From NCBI RefSeq assembly GCF_025195095.1, contig NZ_JANAVZ010000003.1, forward strand, positions 333,350 to 397,349: a DNA stretch of 64,000 nt, written 5' to 3'. This stretch comes from Paracoccus maritimus (GTDB lineage Bacteria > Pseudomonadota > Alphaproteobacteria > Rhodobacterales > Rhodobacteraceae). Shown here piece by piece: positions 22,352-31,400 of the stretch. A program made the position numbers and the translations under genes. Numbering within the stretch: the stretch's first letter is position 1; each line of letters opens with the position of its first letter. The notes under the pieces are model-generated. The model did not search any database, had not been told where the DNA came from, and worked only from the letters and a program-made list of their open reading frames with translations.

Positions 22352-23161
22352 ATGTCTGCTCAGGCCCCGGTCAAACGCATCACCGTTCCGCAAATCGCCG
22401 CCCGCAAGGGCGACACCCCGATCGTCGCGCTGACCGCCTATACCGCGCCCATGGCCGCGATGGTCGATGCCCATGCCGAGGTGATCCTTGTCGGCGACAG
22501 CCTTGGCATGGTGATCCACGGCCTTCCCTCCACCATCGGCGTCACGCTGGACATGATGATCCTGCACGGACAGGCGGTGATGCGCGGCAGCGCGCGCGCG
22601 ATGGTGGTGATCGACATGCCCTTCGGCAGCTATGAAGAAAGCCCGCAGCAGGCGTTCCGCAACGCGTCCCGGATCATGTCGGAAACCGGCGCCGGCGCGG
22701 TCAAGCTGGAGGGCGGGGCAAGAATGGCCGACACGATCGCGTTCCTGACCAGCCGTGGCATCCCGGTGATGGGCCATGTCGGCCTGACCCCGCAATCCAC
22801 CCTGACGATGGGCGGATTCCGGACGCAGGGCCGGGATCAGGCGACATGGCCCGCCCATGTCGCCGATGCGCAGGCGGTCGAACAGGCCGGGGCATTCTCG
22901 CTTGTGGTCGAGGGCGTGATGGAACCGCTGGCCGATCAGATCACCCAGGCCATAGCGATCCCGACCATCGGCATCGGCGCTTCGGCACGCTGCGACGGCC
23001 AGATCCTGGTCCTTGACGACATGCTGGGCCTGTCGGGCCGCGTGCCCCGCTTCGTGCAGAAATTCGGCGATCTCGGACCGCGCGCGGAACAGGCCATCGC
23101 CGATTATGCCCGCGCCGTCCGCGATCGCAGTTTTCCGGGCCCCGATCAGACCTATCGCTGA
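22352..23161 (+). CDS. panB: 3-methyl-2-oxobutanoate hydroxymethyltransferase
   Basis: Transfers a hydroxymethyl group from 5,10-methylene-tetrahydrofolate to ketoisovalerate, the first committed step to pantothenate. It has LTAYTAPMA, the Mg-binding region [34 protein letters not shown] and IGIGA. Length 269 residues, normal. It is the second gene of panC-panB. Truncated gene remnants follow. Confidence 0.97.
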   Translation: MSAQAPVKRITVPQIAARKGDTPIVALTAYTAPMAAMVDAHAEVILVGDSLGMVIHGLPSTIGVTLDMMILHGQAVMRGSARAMVVIDMPFGSYEESPQQAFRNASRIMSETGAGAVKLEGGARMADTIAFLTSRGIPVMGHVGLTPQSTLTMGGFRTQGRDQATWPAHVADAQAVEQAGAFSLVVEGVMEPLADQITQAIAIPTIGIGASARCDGQILVLDDMLGLSGRVPRFVQKFGDLGPRAEQAIADYARAVRDRSFPGPDQTYR

Positions 23162-23190
23162 CGGGCACGGAGAACCCTGCTTCGGCAGCC

Positions 23191-23439
23191 ATGCTTCGCC
23201 TTTCCGCTTTGTCCCCGCTCCAGGCGCTGCACCGGCCCACGGACGCGGCCGGGCAATTGCTGGCGCTGTCGGGACCGCGCGCGCCCTATGACGGGCGCCT
23301 CGGCGTGATCGAACCCGGCGCCCTTGCGGATCTGCTGGTGATCGACGGCGATCCCTCTGCCGATCTGGACTGGCTTGAAGATACCGACAACCTGCGGCTG
23401 ATGGTCAAGAACGGTCGCGTCCACAAGGACAGCATCTGA
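23191..23439 (+). pseudogene. remnant: C-terminal end of an amidohydrolase
   Basis: About 75 residues resemble the C-terminus of metal-dependent amidohydrolases (imidazolonepropionase-like): SPLQALHRPTDAAGQLLALS, LGVIEPGALADLLVIDGDP and NLRLMVKNGRVHKD. The catalytic barrel with its metal ligands (normally some 350 further residues) is missing; upstream sequence is panB. An ATG at 23191 opens the frame, but a protein from it could not be an enzyme. I read it as a deletion remnant. Confidence 0.8.
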
Positions 23440-23450
23440 GGGATTACGGC

Positions 23451-23623
23451 ATGCCCTGGAACACCGCACTGACGCTTTCGGCCGCCGCGCTGCTGTCCCT
23501 GCCCGCGACGGCGGATGCGCAGGATCGCGACCGGCAAGGGCAGATCACCCCCTATGTCTGGGCGGCACCCGGATCGACATGACCATGGCTGGCCCGCTTG
23601 TCGGGGTCAGCCTGCGGTGCTAG
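23451..23623 (+). pseudogene. remnant: signal peptide and last strand of an outer-membrane protein
   Basis: From the ATG at 23451 a signal peptide is encoded (LTLSAAALLSLPATADAQ), then GQITPYVWAA, a typical beta-barrel beginning, and a stop at 23580-23582 after 43 residues. In another frame, from about 23563, GGTRIDMTMAGPLVGVSLRC ends at the stop 23621-23623, which resembles the last strand of such a barrel. The simplest reading is an internal deletion of a porin-like gene with a frame change at the join. The barrel identity is inferred from pattern only. Confidence 0.6.
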
Positions 23624-23675
23624 CGCCGCGAACGCGTCCGGGAATCCGCGTCGGGCCTGCGCAACGCGCGCAAGC

Positions 23676-23730
23676 TGTGTACGCGCTGTGCACGCCCGGT
23701 GCACGCGCTGTGCACGGTTGGTGCAGCGAA
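23676..23730. repeat. five 11-bp imperfect tandem units
   Basis: Consecutive units TGTGTACGCGC, TGTGCACGCCC, GGTGCACGCGC, TGTGCACGGTT, GGTGCAGCGAA. The core GGTGCAC/TGTGCAC recurs every 11 bases, close to one DNA turn. It lies in the noncoding stretch between the panB-side remnants and the end of the MFS gene. No function can be assigned. Confidence 0.8.
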
Positions 23731-23823
23731 AATCCCTGCATTTGCTGGGGGGTCGGGCGATACGCCGGAAGATCCGTTGCGCGCACAGCCCATGCAACGC
23801 GCGCCCGTGTTGCGCGGCCTGGC

Positions 23824-24999
23824 TCAGGCGGCACGTTCGGCAGGTTCGTCCTCCTCTGCGGCCGCGAAATCCGCCGTCCGTGCCAGCGGCGACAGCAGCA
23901 GCGGCACCATCAGCAACGCCGCCAGCCCAAGATAGATCGACGAAAAGCTCATCCGTTCGGCCAGCCAGCCGATCGTGCCGGGCGCCAGCAAGATACCGGA
24001 ATAGCCCATGGTCGTGACCACCGAAAGCCCGATCCCGTTGGCCAGACCCGGCAGGTTGCCCGCCGCGGAAAACGCGATCGGCACCAGATTGGCGATGCCG
24101 ATCCCCGCCAGCGCGAACCCCGTGATCGCCAGCGCCGGTGTGCCCGCCATCCCGGCGATTCCCATTCCGGCGATCGCGACAAGCGCGCTCAGCCGCAACA
24201 TGCTGACCGCGCCAAGGCGGTGACGCAGCGCATCGCCCAGAAAGCGCATCACCGCCATCGTCGCCGCGCATCCCGCGAAACCCCAGCCCGCCAGCGACAG
24301 GGACGCGCCCATCTCGCGCTGCAGATAGACCGCGGCCCAGTCAAGGATCGCACCTTCCGGCACCATGCAGCACAGCGCCATGAAGCCGATCACATAGGGC
24401 AAGGGCTGGCGCGGCAACCGCAGCGGCGCCGCGGCCGCGCCCCCCGCTACGGGCGCGTCTTGCAGCACGCGCGGCAGGATGACGGCAAGCCCGGCAGCCA
24501 GCAGCAAGGTCACGGCCACCGCGTGCCAGACCTCACCCAGCAGGGTGATCGCCATGCCGCCAAAGCCCGCGCCGACAACGCCGCCAAGGCTCCAGAATCC
24601 GTGGCACGACGACATGATCGCCCGTCTGCGGCCCCGTTCGACCGCGACCGCATTGGCATTCATCGCGACGTCCATCGCCCCGATCATCCCACCGAACAGG
24701 AAGACCGTTGCCATCGTGGCGATCAGGTTCGGCGAGACTGAAATCAGCAGCAATGTCGGGACCGCAAGCAGCGCCGCCAGACGCACCGCACGGGCCGATC
24801 CACGGCGTGCCGTCAGGGCGCCGAAGACCGGCATGATGGTGATCGAACCCAACCCCAGAACCAGCACGATCCCGCCAGCGACAGCCTCGGATATATCCAG
24901 CCGCTGCATCAGTACAGGCAATTTCGGAGCCCAGCTTCCGACCATCAAACCGTTGAGAAAGAACAATCCCGACACGGCCGCCCTCGCGGACATTACCAT
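23824..24999 (-). CDS. MFS transporter
   Basis: A 391-residue integral membrane protein with about 12 predicted helices and a typical cytoplasmic loop 2-3 (FGALTARRGSARAVRLAAL). The family also shows the duplicated loop near DALRHRLGAVSMLRL. The substrate cannot be told; proteins of this kind resemble sugar or drug efflux carriers of the FucP/YbjJ type. ATG at 24999 is preceded by GGGGG; a second ATG is at 24993. It lies 75 bases after the dehydrogenase gene, so co-transcription is possible. The C-terminus is acidic (AAAEEDEPAERAA). Confidence 0.9.
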   Translation of the reverse strand: MVMSARAAVSGLFFLNGLMVGSWAPKLPVLMQRLDISEAVAGGIVLVLGLGSITIMPVFGALTARRGSARAVRLAALLAVPTLLLISVSPNLIATMATVFLFGGMIGAMDVAMNANAVAVERGRRRAIMSSCHGFWSLGGVVGAGFGGMAITLLGEVWHAVAVTLLLAAGLAVILPRVLQDAPVAGGAAAAPLRLPRQPLPYVIGFMALCCMVPEGAILDWAAVYLQREMGASLSLAGWGFAGCAATMAVMRFLGDALRHRLGAVSMLRLSALVAIAGMGIAGMAGTPALAITGFALAGIGIANLVPIAFSAAGNLPGLANGIGLSVVTTMGYSGILLAPGTIGWLAERMSFSSIYLGLAALLMVPLLLSPLARTADFAAAEEDEPAERAA

Positions 25000-25074
25000 G
25001 CGCGCCCCCAATTCAATCAGTTACCGTCCATACTCGGGACGCCGCAGCGTCCGCATTCCGGCGCGTGTCGCGCG

Positions 25075-26076
25075 TCACAACATGCTGGGCACGACCAGAT
25101 CGGGCGGGCGATGCCCGTCGGCGAAGGTCTTGATGTTGATGATCACCTTCTCGCCCATTTCTGCGCGTCCCTCGGCGGTGGCGCTGCCCATGTGGGGCAA
25201 CAGCACGACGTTCGGCAGTTCGCGCAGTCGCGGATTGATCTCGTGGCCATGTTCGAACACATCCAGACCGGCGCCCGCGATCTCGCCCGCGCGCAGCATC
25301 CGTGTCAGCGCATTCTCGTCGATGACCTCGCCGCGCGATGTGTTGACGATCACCGCCGACGGCTTCAGCAGTTTCAGCCGCCGCGCATTCAGCAGATGGA
25401 AGGTCGATGGTGTGTGCGGAGCATTGACGCTGATCACATCCATCCGGGCCAGCATCTGGTCCAGACTTTCCCAATAGGTCGCCTGCAATTCCTCTTCGAT
25501 CTCGGCACGCAACCGTTTGCGGTTGTGATAGTGAACCTGCATCCCGAAGGCGTTCGCGCGACGTGCCACGGCCTGACCGATCCGGCCCATGCCCAGGATG
25601 CCAAGGCGCCGCCCCCCGACACGCCCGCCCAGATGCGCCGTAGGTGCCCAGCCCTTCCAGCGGCCGGCCTGCATTTCCGCCAGGCCTTCCGGGATCTTGC
25701 GGGTCACGGCAAGGATCAGCGCCAGCGTCATGTCGGCGGTGTCTTCGGTGACCACCCCAGGCGTGTTGCTGACCAGAACGCCGCGCTGTCGTGCCGTCTG
25801 GACATCAATGTGATCGACCCCGGCACCGTAATTGGCGATCAGCTTCAACCGCTCGCCGGCCTGGGCCAGCAGGTTGGCATCGATCTGGTCGGTCACCGTC
25901 GGCACAATTACGTCCGCGTTCTGCATCGCCGAGGCCAGCTCCTCGCGGCTCAGCTTTCGGTCGTCATCGCGCAGCACCACGTCGAAAAGCTCTTTCATGC
26001 GGGTCTCGACCGCTTCGGGCAGGCGACGGGTGACGGCGACGCGCAGCTTCTGGCGCAATGGCTGGGGGCTGTGCAT
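25075..26076 (-). CDS. D-2-hydroxyacid dehydrogenase (glyoxylate/hydroxypyruvate reductase type)
   Basis: An NAD(P)-dependent enzyme of 333 residues that reduces 2-oxoacids. It has the Rossmann motif GILGMGRIGQAVARRA, followed by HYHNRKR, where the basic residues suggest NADPH preference; the catalytic Arg in NTSRGEVIDE, the Glu in VFEHGHEINPRL and the His in LLPHMGSAT. ANYGAGVDHID is the substrate loop. The start at 26076 has GAGG six bases upstream; further upstream in frame is not family-like. Sequence style is close to glyoxylate reductase (GyaR). Confidence 0.92.
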   Translation of the reverse strand: MHSPQPLRQKLRVAVTRRLPEAVETRMKELFDVVLRDDDRKLSREELASAMQNADVIVPTVTDQIDANLLAQAGERLKLIANYGAGVDHIDVQTARQRGVLVSNTPGVVTEDTADMTLALILAVTRKIPEGLAEMQAGRWKGWAPTAHLGGRVGGRRLGILGMGRIGQAVARRANAFGMQVHYHNRKRLRAEIEEELQATYWESLDQMLARMDVISVNAPHTPSTFHLLNARRLKLLKPSAVIVNTSRGEVIDENALTRMLRAGEIAGAGLDVFEHGHEINPRLRELPNVVLLPHMGSATAEGRAEMGEKVIINIKTFADGHRPPDLVVPSML

Positions 26077-26290
26077 GTGAACCTCACTTTCTCGAAGTCG
26101 TGTGGGCGGCACACTTCCAATGCCGGGCGGCTTTTGGCAAACTGCCCGCGTTGCGACGCAGGCACAAGACCCCAGCGCGACGCTTGCCGCTAACGAGCAC
26201 CGGGCCGGTGCACAGCGCGGTGGCGCCGACCGTGATGGGGCGGAAATTTTGGGGCCGATCGGGATCCCGATCGACAGGAACGGAAGACAG

Positions 26291-26950
26291 ATGAACAGAC
26301 GGGCGTGTGGACGGCACCTTGCGGCAATGGCGGCGGCTGTGGTGATGGTGGTAACGACAGGCATCGTCGCGTTACCCGCCCTTGCAGGCCAGATCGTGGC
26401 CGCGCCTCAGGATGGACCCACCGCGATGCAGGATGCGTCCTGGTATCAGGCGCAGCTTCAGCTTCGATCCCGGTCAGCCAATGCGCGCGTGATCCGCGTC
26501 CAGAGCCAGGCCGAACCGGGCATGCGAGGCCCGGTCACGAATCTGCCGCTGCCACGCTATGTCAGCCTGAAGGGCAACGAGGGCAATGCAAGACGCGGCC
26601 CCAGCCTGTCCCATCGAATCGATTGGGTCTTCCGCCATGCCGGGATGCCTTTGCGGGTGGTCGCCGAGTTCGGCCACTGGCGCAGGGTCGAGGACAAGGA
26701 CGGCGCCGGTGGATGGGTGCATTACGCGCTGCTATCGGGGGTCCGGACCGCCCTTGTGACCCAGGACATGGTGCAGTTGCGAAACCGCCCCGATCCTGAT
26801 GCGGATGTCGTCGCAAAGGCGGAAACCGGCGCGATCGTCAGACTGGGCGAATGCAATCCCGGCTGGTGCCGCATTTCGGGCGGCGGTCAGCGGGGATGGG
26901 TTCCCAAACAGGCGATCTGGGGTGTCGATCCCCAGGAAATCCGCGACTGA
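26291..26950 (+). CDS. exported SH3-like domain protein
   Basis: A 219-residue protein with a signal sequence (basic MNRRACGRH, then a hydrophobic stretch to PALAG at about residue 33). The mature part has two bacterial SH3-like units: one from YVSLKGNEGNARRGPSLSHR through GGWVHYALLSG (about residues 90-150), and a second with VQLRNRPDPDADVVAKAETG through GWVPKQAIWGV (about 158-212). Such domains usually bind peptidoglycan peptides in the periplasm. A Cys pair (ECNPGWC) lies in the second unit. The ATG has GGAA/GAAGA upstream. Stands alone, divergent from the dehydrogenase. Confidence 0.9.
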   Translation: MNRRACGRHLAAMAAAVVMVVTTGIVALPALAGQIVAAPQDGPTAMQDASWYQAQLQLRSRSANARVIRVQSQAEPGMRGPVTNLPLPRYVSLKGNEGNARRGPSLSHRIDWVFRHAGMPLRVVAEFGHWRRVEDKDGAGGWVHYALLSGVRTALVTQDMVQLRNRPDPDADVVAKAETGAIVRLGECNPGWCRISGGGQRGWVPKQAIWGVDPQEIRD

Positions 26951-26984
26951 CAGGGTCGGCCAAGGCCGCAATCTGCGCGCGGCC

Positions 26985-27006
26985 GCGCGCCGCGACCGCG
27001 GCGCGC
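26985..27006. terminator. GC-only hairpin between convergent genes
   Basis: GCGCGCCGCG, AC, CGCGGCGCGC: a 10-bp inverted repeat with a very short loop, 35 bases after the SH3 gene and 87 bases from the end of the convergent peptidase gene. No T run. It may slow transcription but is not a classic terminator. Confidence 0.4.
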
Positions 27007-27092
27007 CAACGCCCGTCCGGCAGGACGCCGACCGCGATGTCGGCACGCCCCCTTCCTTTGGTCACTCCACCTCGGCACGTTCGCCGGGCAGA

Positions 27093-29117
27093 TCAGGCCA
27101 GCCCCCGCCCCTTCAGCAGCGGGTCGATGCCCGGCATGCGTTGCCGGAACGCGATCCAGAGCTGGTCTGCCGGGGCCGAACCGCCGCGCGACAGGATCGT
27201 ATCCTCCAGTCGCCGGGCGGTTTCGGCATCAAAGATGTCCCCTGTCTCCTCGAATGCGGCGAATGCATCCGCGTCCATGACCTCGGACCACAGATAGCTG
27301 TAATAGCCGCTGGCATAGCTGTCGCCCGCAAAGACATGCGCAAAATGCGGCGAGGCGTGACGCATCGGGATTGCATCGGGTGCGCCGAGTTCCGCCAGGA
27401 ACTCGGCCTGGCGGGCCATCGGATCGGCCGGCGGATCGCCACGATGCAAGGCCAGATCGACCAGCGCGCTTTCCAGATACTCCGTGGTCGAGAAGCCGGC
27501 ATCGGCCTTGCCCGCCGCGATCACCCGGTCCCGCAGATCTGCCGGGATCGGCGCGCCGGTCACATTGTGGCGCGCATGCGCGTCCAGCACCTGAGGCTGT
27601 TCCAGCCAGTGTTCGTATAGCTGGCTGGGCAGTTCGACGAAATCCTGGGCCACGGATGTGCCGGAAATCGACGGCCAGGCAACATCGGACAGGATGTGAT
27701 GCGTGGCATGCCCGAATTCGTGGAACAGCGTATGGGCGTCGTCCCAGGACAGGAACGCGGGCCGACCCGGTTCCTCGGGCGGAGTGAAGTTGCAGACATT
27801 GACGACGATCGCCCGCTGCCCCGCGCCGATCCGGTGCTGGGATTGCAGCGACGAACACCACGCGCCGGACCGTTTGCCGGGCCGGGCGAAATAGTCGCCC
27901 ACGAACACCGCCATCAGCCGCCCGTCGCGCGTGACACGCCATGCCCGGACATCGTTGGACCACAGTGGCGCGTCGATCGGATGAAACTTCAGCCCGAACA
28001 GCCGGCCCGCCACGTCGAAGACCGCGCCCAGCATCGCATCCAGCGTCAGATAGGGCTTTACCTCGTCGGGATCGACATCATGTTCGCGCCGCAGCAACCG
28101 CTGGGAATAGAAACGCCAGTCCCATGCCTCGAACGGGCCGTTGACACCATCCTCGCGCGCCAGCGCGACCAGCTTCGCCTGATCTTCGGCGGCGCGTCGC
28201 GTCGCCGGTTTCCAGACCCGGTCCAGCAGATCCCGGACCCGCGCCGGCGTTCCCGCCATTTCCGGTTCCAGCTTGTAGGTCGCGAAATCCGGGTAGCCCA
28301 GAATCTGCGCCCGCTCGTGGCGCAGCGACAGGATTTCCGCGATCAGTGGCAGATTGCTGGTTGCCTCGCCGCCCGCCCCCTGACCCGATCCCCGCGCTGT
28401 CCACGCACGGAACGCAACTTCTCGCAAGGCCCGGTCCTCTGCATGTTCCAGAAACGGCACGATCAGCGACCGATTCAGGGTCACCACCTGACCGTCAAGA
28501 CCGCGCTCGCGCGCGGCGGCGCGCATTGCGCGGACCAGCCAATCGGGCAGACCAGCCAGTCGGTCTTGCGGGACTGGCAGGACGTAATCGCGTTCATCAG
28601 CCAGCACATTCTGCGCGAACTGTGTCGTCAAGACCGCCATGCGGCTGCGGATTTCGGCCATCCGGTCGCGTGCCGCACCACTCAGCCCAGCACCTGCACG
28701 CGTCAGATCGCGCAACGCCAATTCGACAATGCGCCGATCCTCGGCAGGCAATGCCTCGGCCTGATCCGCGACAAGACGGACCCGGGCGAACAGCCTTGGA
28801 TCCATGCTGATCTTGCTGCCATATTCGGCAAGCCGTGGCGCGAAATCCCGTTGAAGGGCCTGCCGCGCCGCGGTCGAATCGACGGAAGCCAACGTGTAGA
28901 ACACCGACAAGACCCGGTTCAGGCCCTCATCCGCGGTCTCCATCGCCGCGACGGTATTCTGAAAGCTGGCAGGTTCGGGATTGGCGGCAATCGCCTCCAT
29001 GGCGGCTTCGGCGGCGGCCAGTTCGCGATCAAAGGCGGGCGCGAAATCGGCATCCCCGATCAGGTCGAATCGCGGCAGGCCTTCGGGGCCGGTCCAACGG
29101 GTCAGTTCGGAATTCAT
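27093..29117 (-). CDS. M3 family oligopeptidase
   Basis: A 674-residue zinc metallopeptidase of the thimet oligopeptidase/Dcp family that cleaves short peptides, probably in the cytoplasm as no signal peptide is visible. The zinc-binding HEFGH lies at residues 466-470 (TLFHEFGHATHHILSD), with the downstream Glu in FVELPSQLYEHW, and the substrate-side YASGYYSYLWSEVMDADAF near the C-terminus. It is complete and of normal length. It could be named prlC or dcp by analogy; I leave the symbol open. Confidence 0.94.
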   Translation of the reverse strand: MNSELTRWTGPEGLPRFDLIGDADFAPAFDRELAAAEAAMEAIAANPEPASFQNTVAAMETADEGLNRVLSVFYTLASVDSTAARQALQRDFAPRLAEYGSKISMDPRLFARVRLVADQAEALPAEDRRIVELALRDLTRAGAGLSGAARDRMAEIRSRMAVLTTQFAQNVLADERDYVLPVPQDRLAGLPDWLVRAMRAAARERGLDGQVVTLNRSLIVPFLEHAEDRALREVAFRAWTARGSGQGAGGEATSNLPLIAEILSLRHERAQILGYPDFATYKLEPEMAGTPARVRDLLDRVWKPATRRAAEDQAKLVALAREDGVNGPFEAWDWRFYSQRLLRREHDVDPDEVKPYLTLDAMLGAVFDVAGRLFGLKFHPIDAPLWSNDVRAWRVTRDGRLMAVFVGDYFARPGKRSGAWCSSLQSQHRIGAGQRAIVVNVCNFTPPEEPGRPAFLSWDDAHTLFHEFGHATHHILSDVAWPSISGTSVAQDFVELPSQLYEHWLEQPQVLDAHARHNVTGAPIPADLRDRVIAAGKADAGFSTTEYLESALVDLALHRGDPPADPMARQAEFLAELGAPDAIPMRHASPHFAHVFAGDSYASGYYSYLWSEVMDADAFAAFEETGDIFDAETARRLEDTILSRGGSAPADQLWIAFRQRMPGIDPLLKGRGLA

Positions 29118-29254
29118 GGGCGTGGCTCCTGTCTTTGCAGTGACCCTAATCAGGATTGCGCGTGATCGAAACCATCTGCTGCGGTCTTGATCATGCTGAA
29201 GGACTGCTGCGGCAGGATGAACGAAGACGAACGGGCATCGGCGACCGGTCGCGA

Positions 29255-30298
29255 TCAGTGGCTAATCTTGGACCCGCAGACGTCACAATCGGCGCGAGCC
29301 TGGGTGCGGACCATCCGGGTTTCGCCGTAAAGCCCGTCAAAGATCAGCATTCTGCCCCGTAGGCCCTCGCCCGCGCCGGTCAGATGCTTGATCGCCTCAA
29401 GCGCCATCAGGCTGCCGATGACGCCGGGCAGCGCGCCCACGACGCCCGCCTCGGCGCAGGCAGGGGCCAGACCCGGCGCTGGTGCCACCGGAAACAGGCA
29501 ACCAAGGCACGGGCCCCCGCGCGCAGGGTCATACAGCGTCACCTGCCCCTCCCACTGGGCGATCGCGCCGGCGATCAGTGGGACGCCCGCGCCTACGCAG
29601 GCCCGGTTGATCGCCTGCCGCGCGGCAAAGCTGTCGGTGCCGTCGATGATCAGATCGTGCTGGCTGACCAGATCCACATCCTCGGCCGTGACGCGGCGCA
29701 GCAGCGGCGAGACCGAGACATGCCGGTTCAACGCGGACATCGCCTGTGCAGCGGCGCGCGCCTTTGGCTGACCGCGCTGATCGCTGCGGAAGATCACCTG
29801 CCGTTGCAGGTTGGACAGGCTGACTGTGTCGTCGTCTGCCAGGGTGATCCGCCCGACGCCCGCAGCCGCCAGATACAGGCAGACCGGCGCACCCAGCCCG
29901 CCCGCACCGACGATCAGCACGCGCGCGTCCCGCAGCCGCATCTGGCCCGCGCCGCCGATCTCGCGCAGGACCAGATGCCGGGCATAGCGATCCAGTTCCT
30001 CGTCCGACATCGGTCCGTCTTCGACCGGCTTCGTCAGGGACGGCGTTTCGGGCGCTTTCGCGCGCAGCCGCGACAATGCGGCACGATACAGCAGGATCAG
30101 CGCGACCACAGCACCGGCGACCAGCCATTGTGGTGCCGTCCCGCCCGTCGCCCGCGCCGCAGCGCTGCCGGGCAACAATGCCAGCAACAGCACCAGCCCC
30201 AGCCACAGGCAGCCCAGCATTGCCAGCACGATCCGCCCCGGAAGACGCAAGAAAAGCGCCAGCACCGCCAGACCGGCCAGCAGCCACACACCCAGCAT
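29255..30298 (-). CDS. ThiF/MoeB-family adenylyltransferase with N-terminal membrane segments
   Basis: A 347-residue protein. Residues 1-80 form about three membrane helices (WLLAGLAVLALFLRL; MLGCLWLGLVLLLALLPG; WLVAGAVVALILLY). From about 110 it is a complete E1-like domain: DEELDRYARHLVL, GAGGLGAPVCLYLAAAG, NLQRQVIF, DGTDSFAARQAINRAC, and two zinc Cys pairs (CLGCLF; CDVCGS). By family it adenylates the C-terminal Gly of a sulfur carrier protein for molybdopterin or thiamine synthesis. The start overlaps the dut stop codon (ATGA). The membrane part is unusual for MoeB but occurs in some Rhodobacteraceae. Confidence 0.9.
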   Translation of the reverse strand: MLGVWLLAGLAVLALFLRLPGRIVLAMLGCLWLGLVLLLALLPGSAAARATGGTAPQWLVAGAVVALILLYRAALSRLRAKAPETPSLTKPVEDGPMSDEELDRYARHLVLREIGGAGQMRLRDARVLIVGAGGLGAPVCLYLAAAGVGRITLADDDTVSLSNLQRQVIFRSDQRGQPKARAAAQAMSALNRHVSVSPLLRRVTAEDVDLVSQHDLIIDGTDSFAARQAINRACVGAGVPLIAGAIAQWEGQVTLYDPARGGPCLGCLFPVAPAPGLAPACAEAGVVGALPGVIGSLMALEAIKHLTGAGEGLRGRMLIFDGLYGETRMVRTQARADCDVCGSKISH

Positions 30299-30768
30299 CA
30301 ACCGGCCCCGGTCGAGCCGAAGCCACCGGCGCCACGTGGCGTCGCATCGACCTGTCCGACCTCGAGAAAAGTGACCTGTGGCGCGGGTGCCGCGACCATC
30401 TGGGCGATCCGGTCGCCGTGCGCCACGTGAAATGTCTGGTCCCCGAGATTGATCAGGATCACCCCCAGCATGCCGCGATAATCGCTGTCGATCGTACCAG
30501 GTGCATTCACCAGCCCGATTCCGTGCTTCAGCGCCAACCCCGAACGTGGCCGGACCTGCACTTCCCAACCTGCCGGGATCTCTAGGATCAGCCCGGTCGG
30601 GATCAATGCACGCGCGCCGGGCTGCAGATCGATGCCCTGACGCAGCTCGGCGGTGAAATTCGCGCGCAGATCCGCCCCGGCCGCGCCTGGCGTCGCATAT
30701 GACGGAAGAGGGATCGAATGGTCGGATCCTTCGCTGCGCTTGATCCTGATCTGCGTCGGTTGCGTCAT
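30298..30768 (-). CDS. dut: dUTP diphosphatase
   Basis: Trimeric dUTPase that hydrolyses dUTP to dUMP, keeping uracil out of DNA. All five motifs are present: [33 protein letters not shown], and the C-terminal [10 protein letters not shown]. Length 156 residues, as usual. The ATG at 30768 has GAGGGTGAG directly upstream. The ThiF gene starts in its stop codon. An infC terminator lies just upstream, so dut probably has its own promoter or relies on read-through. Confidence 0.97.
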   Translation of the reverse strand: MTQPTQIRIKRSEGSDHSIPLPSYATPGAAGADLRANFTAELRQGIDLQPGARALIPTGLILEIPAGWEVQVRPRSGLALKHGIGLVNAPGTIDSDYRGMLGVILINLGDQTFHVAHGDRIAQMVAAPAPQVTFLEVGQVDATPRGAGGFGSTGAG

Positions 30769-30791
30769 CTCACCCTCGTATCCAAGACAAA

Positions 30792-30817
30792 GGCCGCGCG
30801 GCAATGCCTGCGCGGCC
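30792..30817 (-). terminator. infC terminator
   Basis: Inverted repeat GGCCGCGC / GCGCGGCC around a 10-base loop. On the minus strand TTTGTCTT follows. It lies 37 bases after the infC stop codon and 24 bases ahead of dut. Confidence 0.8.
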
Positions 30818-30853
30818 CGATTTCTGCGGCGTCGGTCAGATCAGCGCGACTGT

Positions 30854-31393
30854 TCAGCGCGGCGCGATCATCATCACCATCTGGCGGCCTTCCAGCTTTG
30901 GCATGGATTCGACCTTGCCCGCCTCGCCGACATCGTCACGGACGCGGTTCAGCAGATCGACACCCAGATCCTGATGGGCCATCTCGCGACCGCGGAAGCG
31001 CAGGGTGACCTTCACCTTGTCGCCGCCTTCAAGAAACTTCATCACGTTGCGCATCTTCACATCATAGTCGTGGGTGTCGGTTCCCGGACGGAACTTGACC
31101 TCCTTGATGTCGATGACCTTCTGCTTCTTGCGCGCCTCGGCCTCTCGCTTCTGCTGTTCGTACTTGAACTTGCCAAGGTCCATGACCTTGCAGACGGGCG
31201 GGGTCGCGTTGGGCGAAATCTCGACCAGATCCAGTCCGCTGTCCCTTGCCATCTCCAGCCCGACCGAGGGCGGCACGACACCGACATTCTCTCCTTCAGG
31301 GCCGATCAGGCGAATCTCGGCGACGCGAATGCGTTCATTCACGCGGGGTCCGGTGTCACGGGTGGGCGGTGCGTTATGCGGGCGACGAGCTAT
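30854..31393 (-). CDS. infC: translation initiation factor IF-3, AUA start codon
   Basis: Binds the 30S subunit, blocks 50S joining and checks the start codon and initiator tRNA. The N-domain with [16 protein letters not shown] and [20 protein letters not shown], the linker [16 protein letters not shown], and the C-domain with [15 protein letters not shown] and [14 protein letters not shown] are complete. The family normally begins about 17 residues before the GTG at 31342: the frame there reads (M)[16 protein letters not shown] from an ATA codon with a perfect AAAAGGAG seven bases upstream. I therefore set the start at this ATA (179 residues). Non-AUG starts are known to let IF-3 control its own synthesis. 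Confidence 0.95.
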   Translation of the reverse strand: MARRPHNAPPTRDTGPRVNERIRVAEIRLIGPEGENVGVVPPSVGLEMARDSGLDLVEISPNATPPVCKVMDLGKFKYEQQKREAEARKKQKVIDIKEVKFRPGTDTHDYDVKMRNVMKFLEGGDKVKVTLRFRGREMAHQDLGVDLLNRVRDDVGEAGKVESMPKLEGRQMVMMIAPR

Positions 31394-31400
31394 GGCGTTA

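Noticed and set aside
23676..23730. CRISPR-like array
   Set aside because: Units are 11 bp without spacers, so this is a simple tandem repeat and not a CRISPR.
23515..24741. 408-codon open frame on the plus strand
   Set aside because: Antisense to the MFS transporter, composed of Arg/Gln/His-rich sequence without recognisable domain or ribosome site.
27696..29165. 489-codon open frame on the plus strand
   Set aside because: Antisense shadow of the M3 peptidase, whose HEFGH motif and full-length fit are certain.
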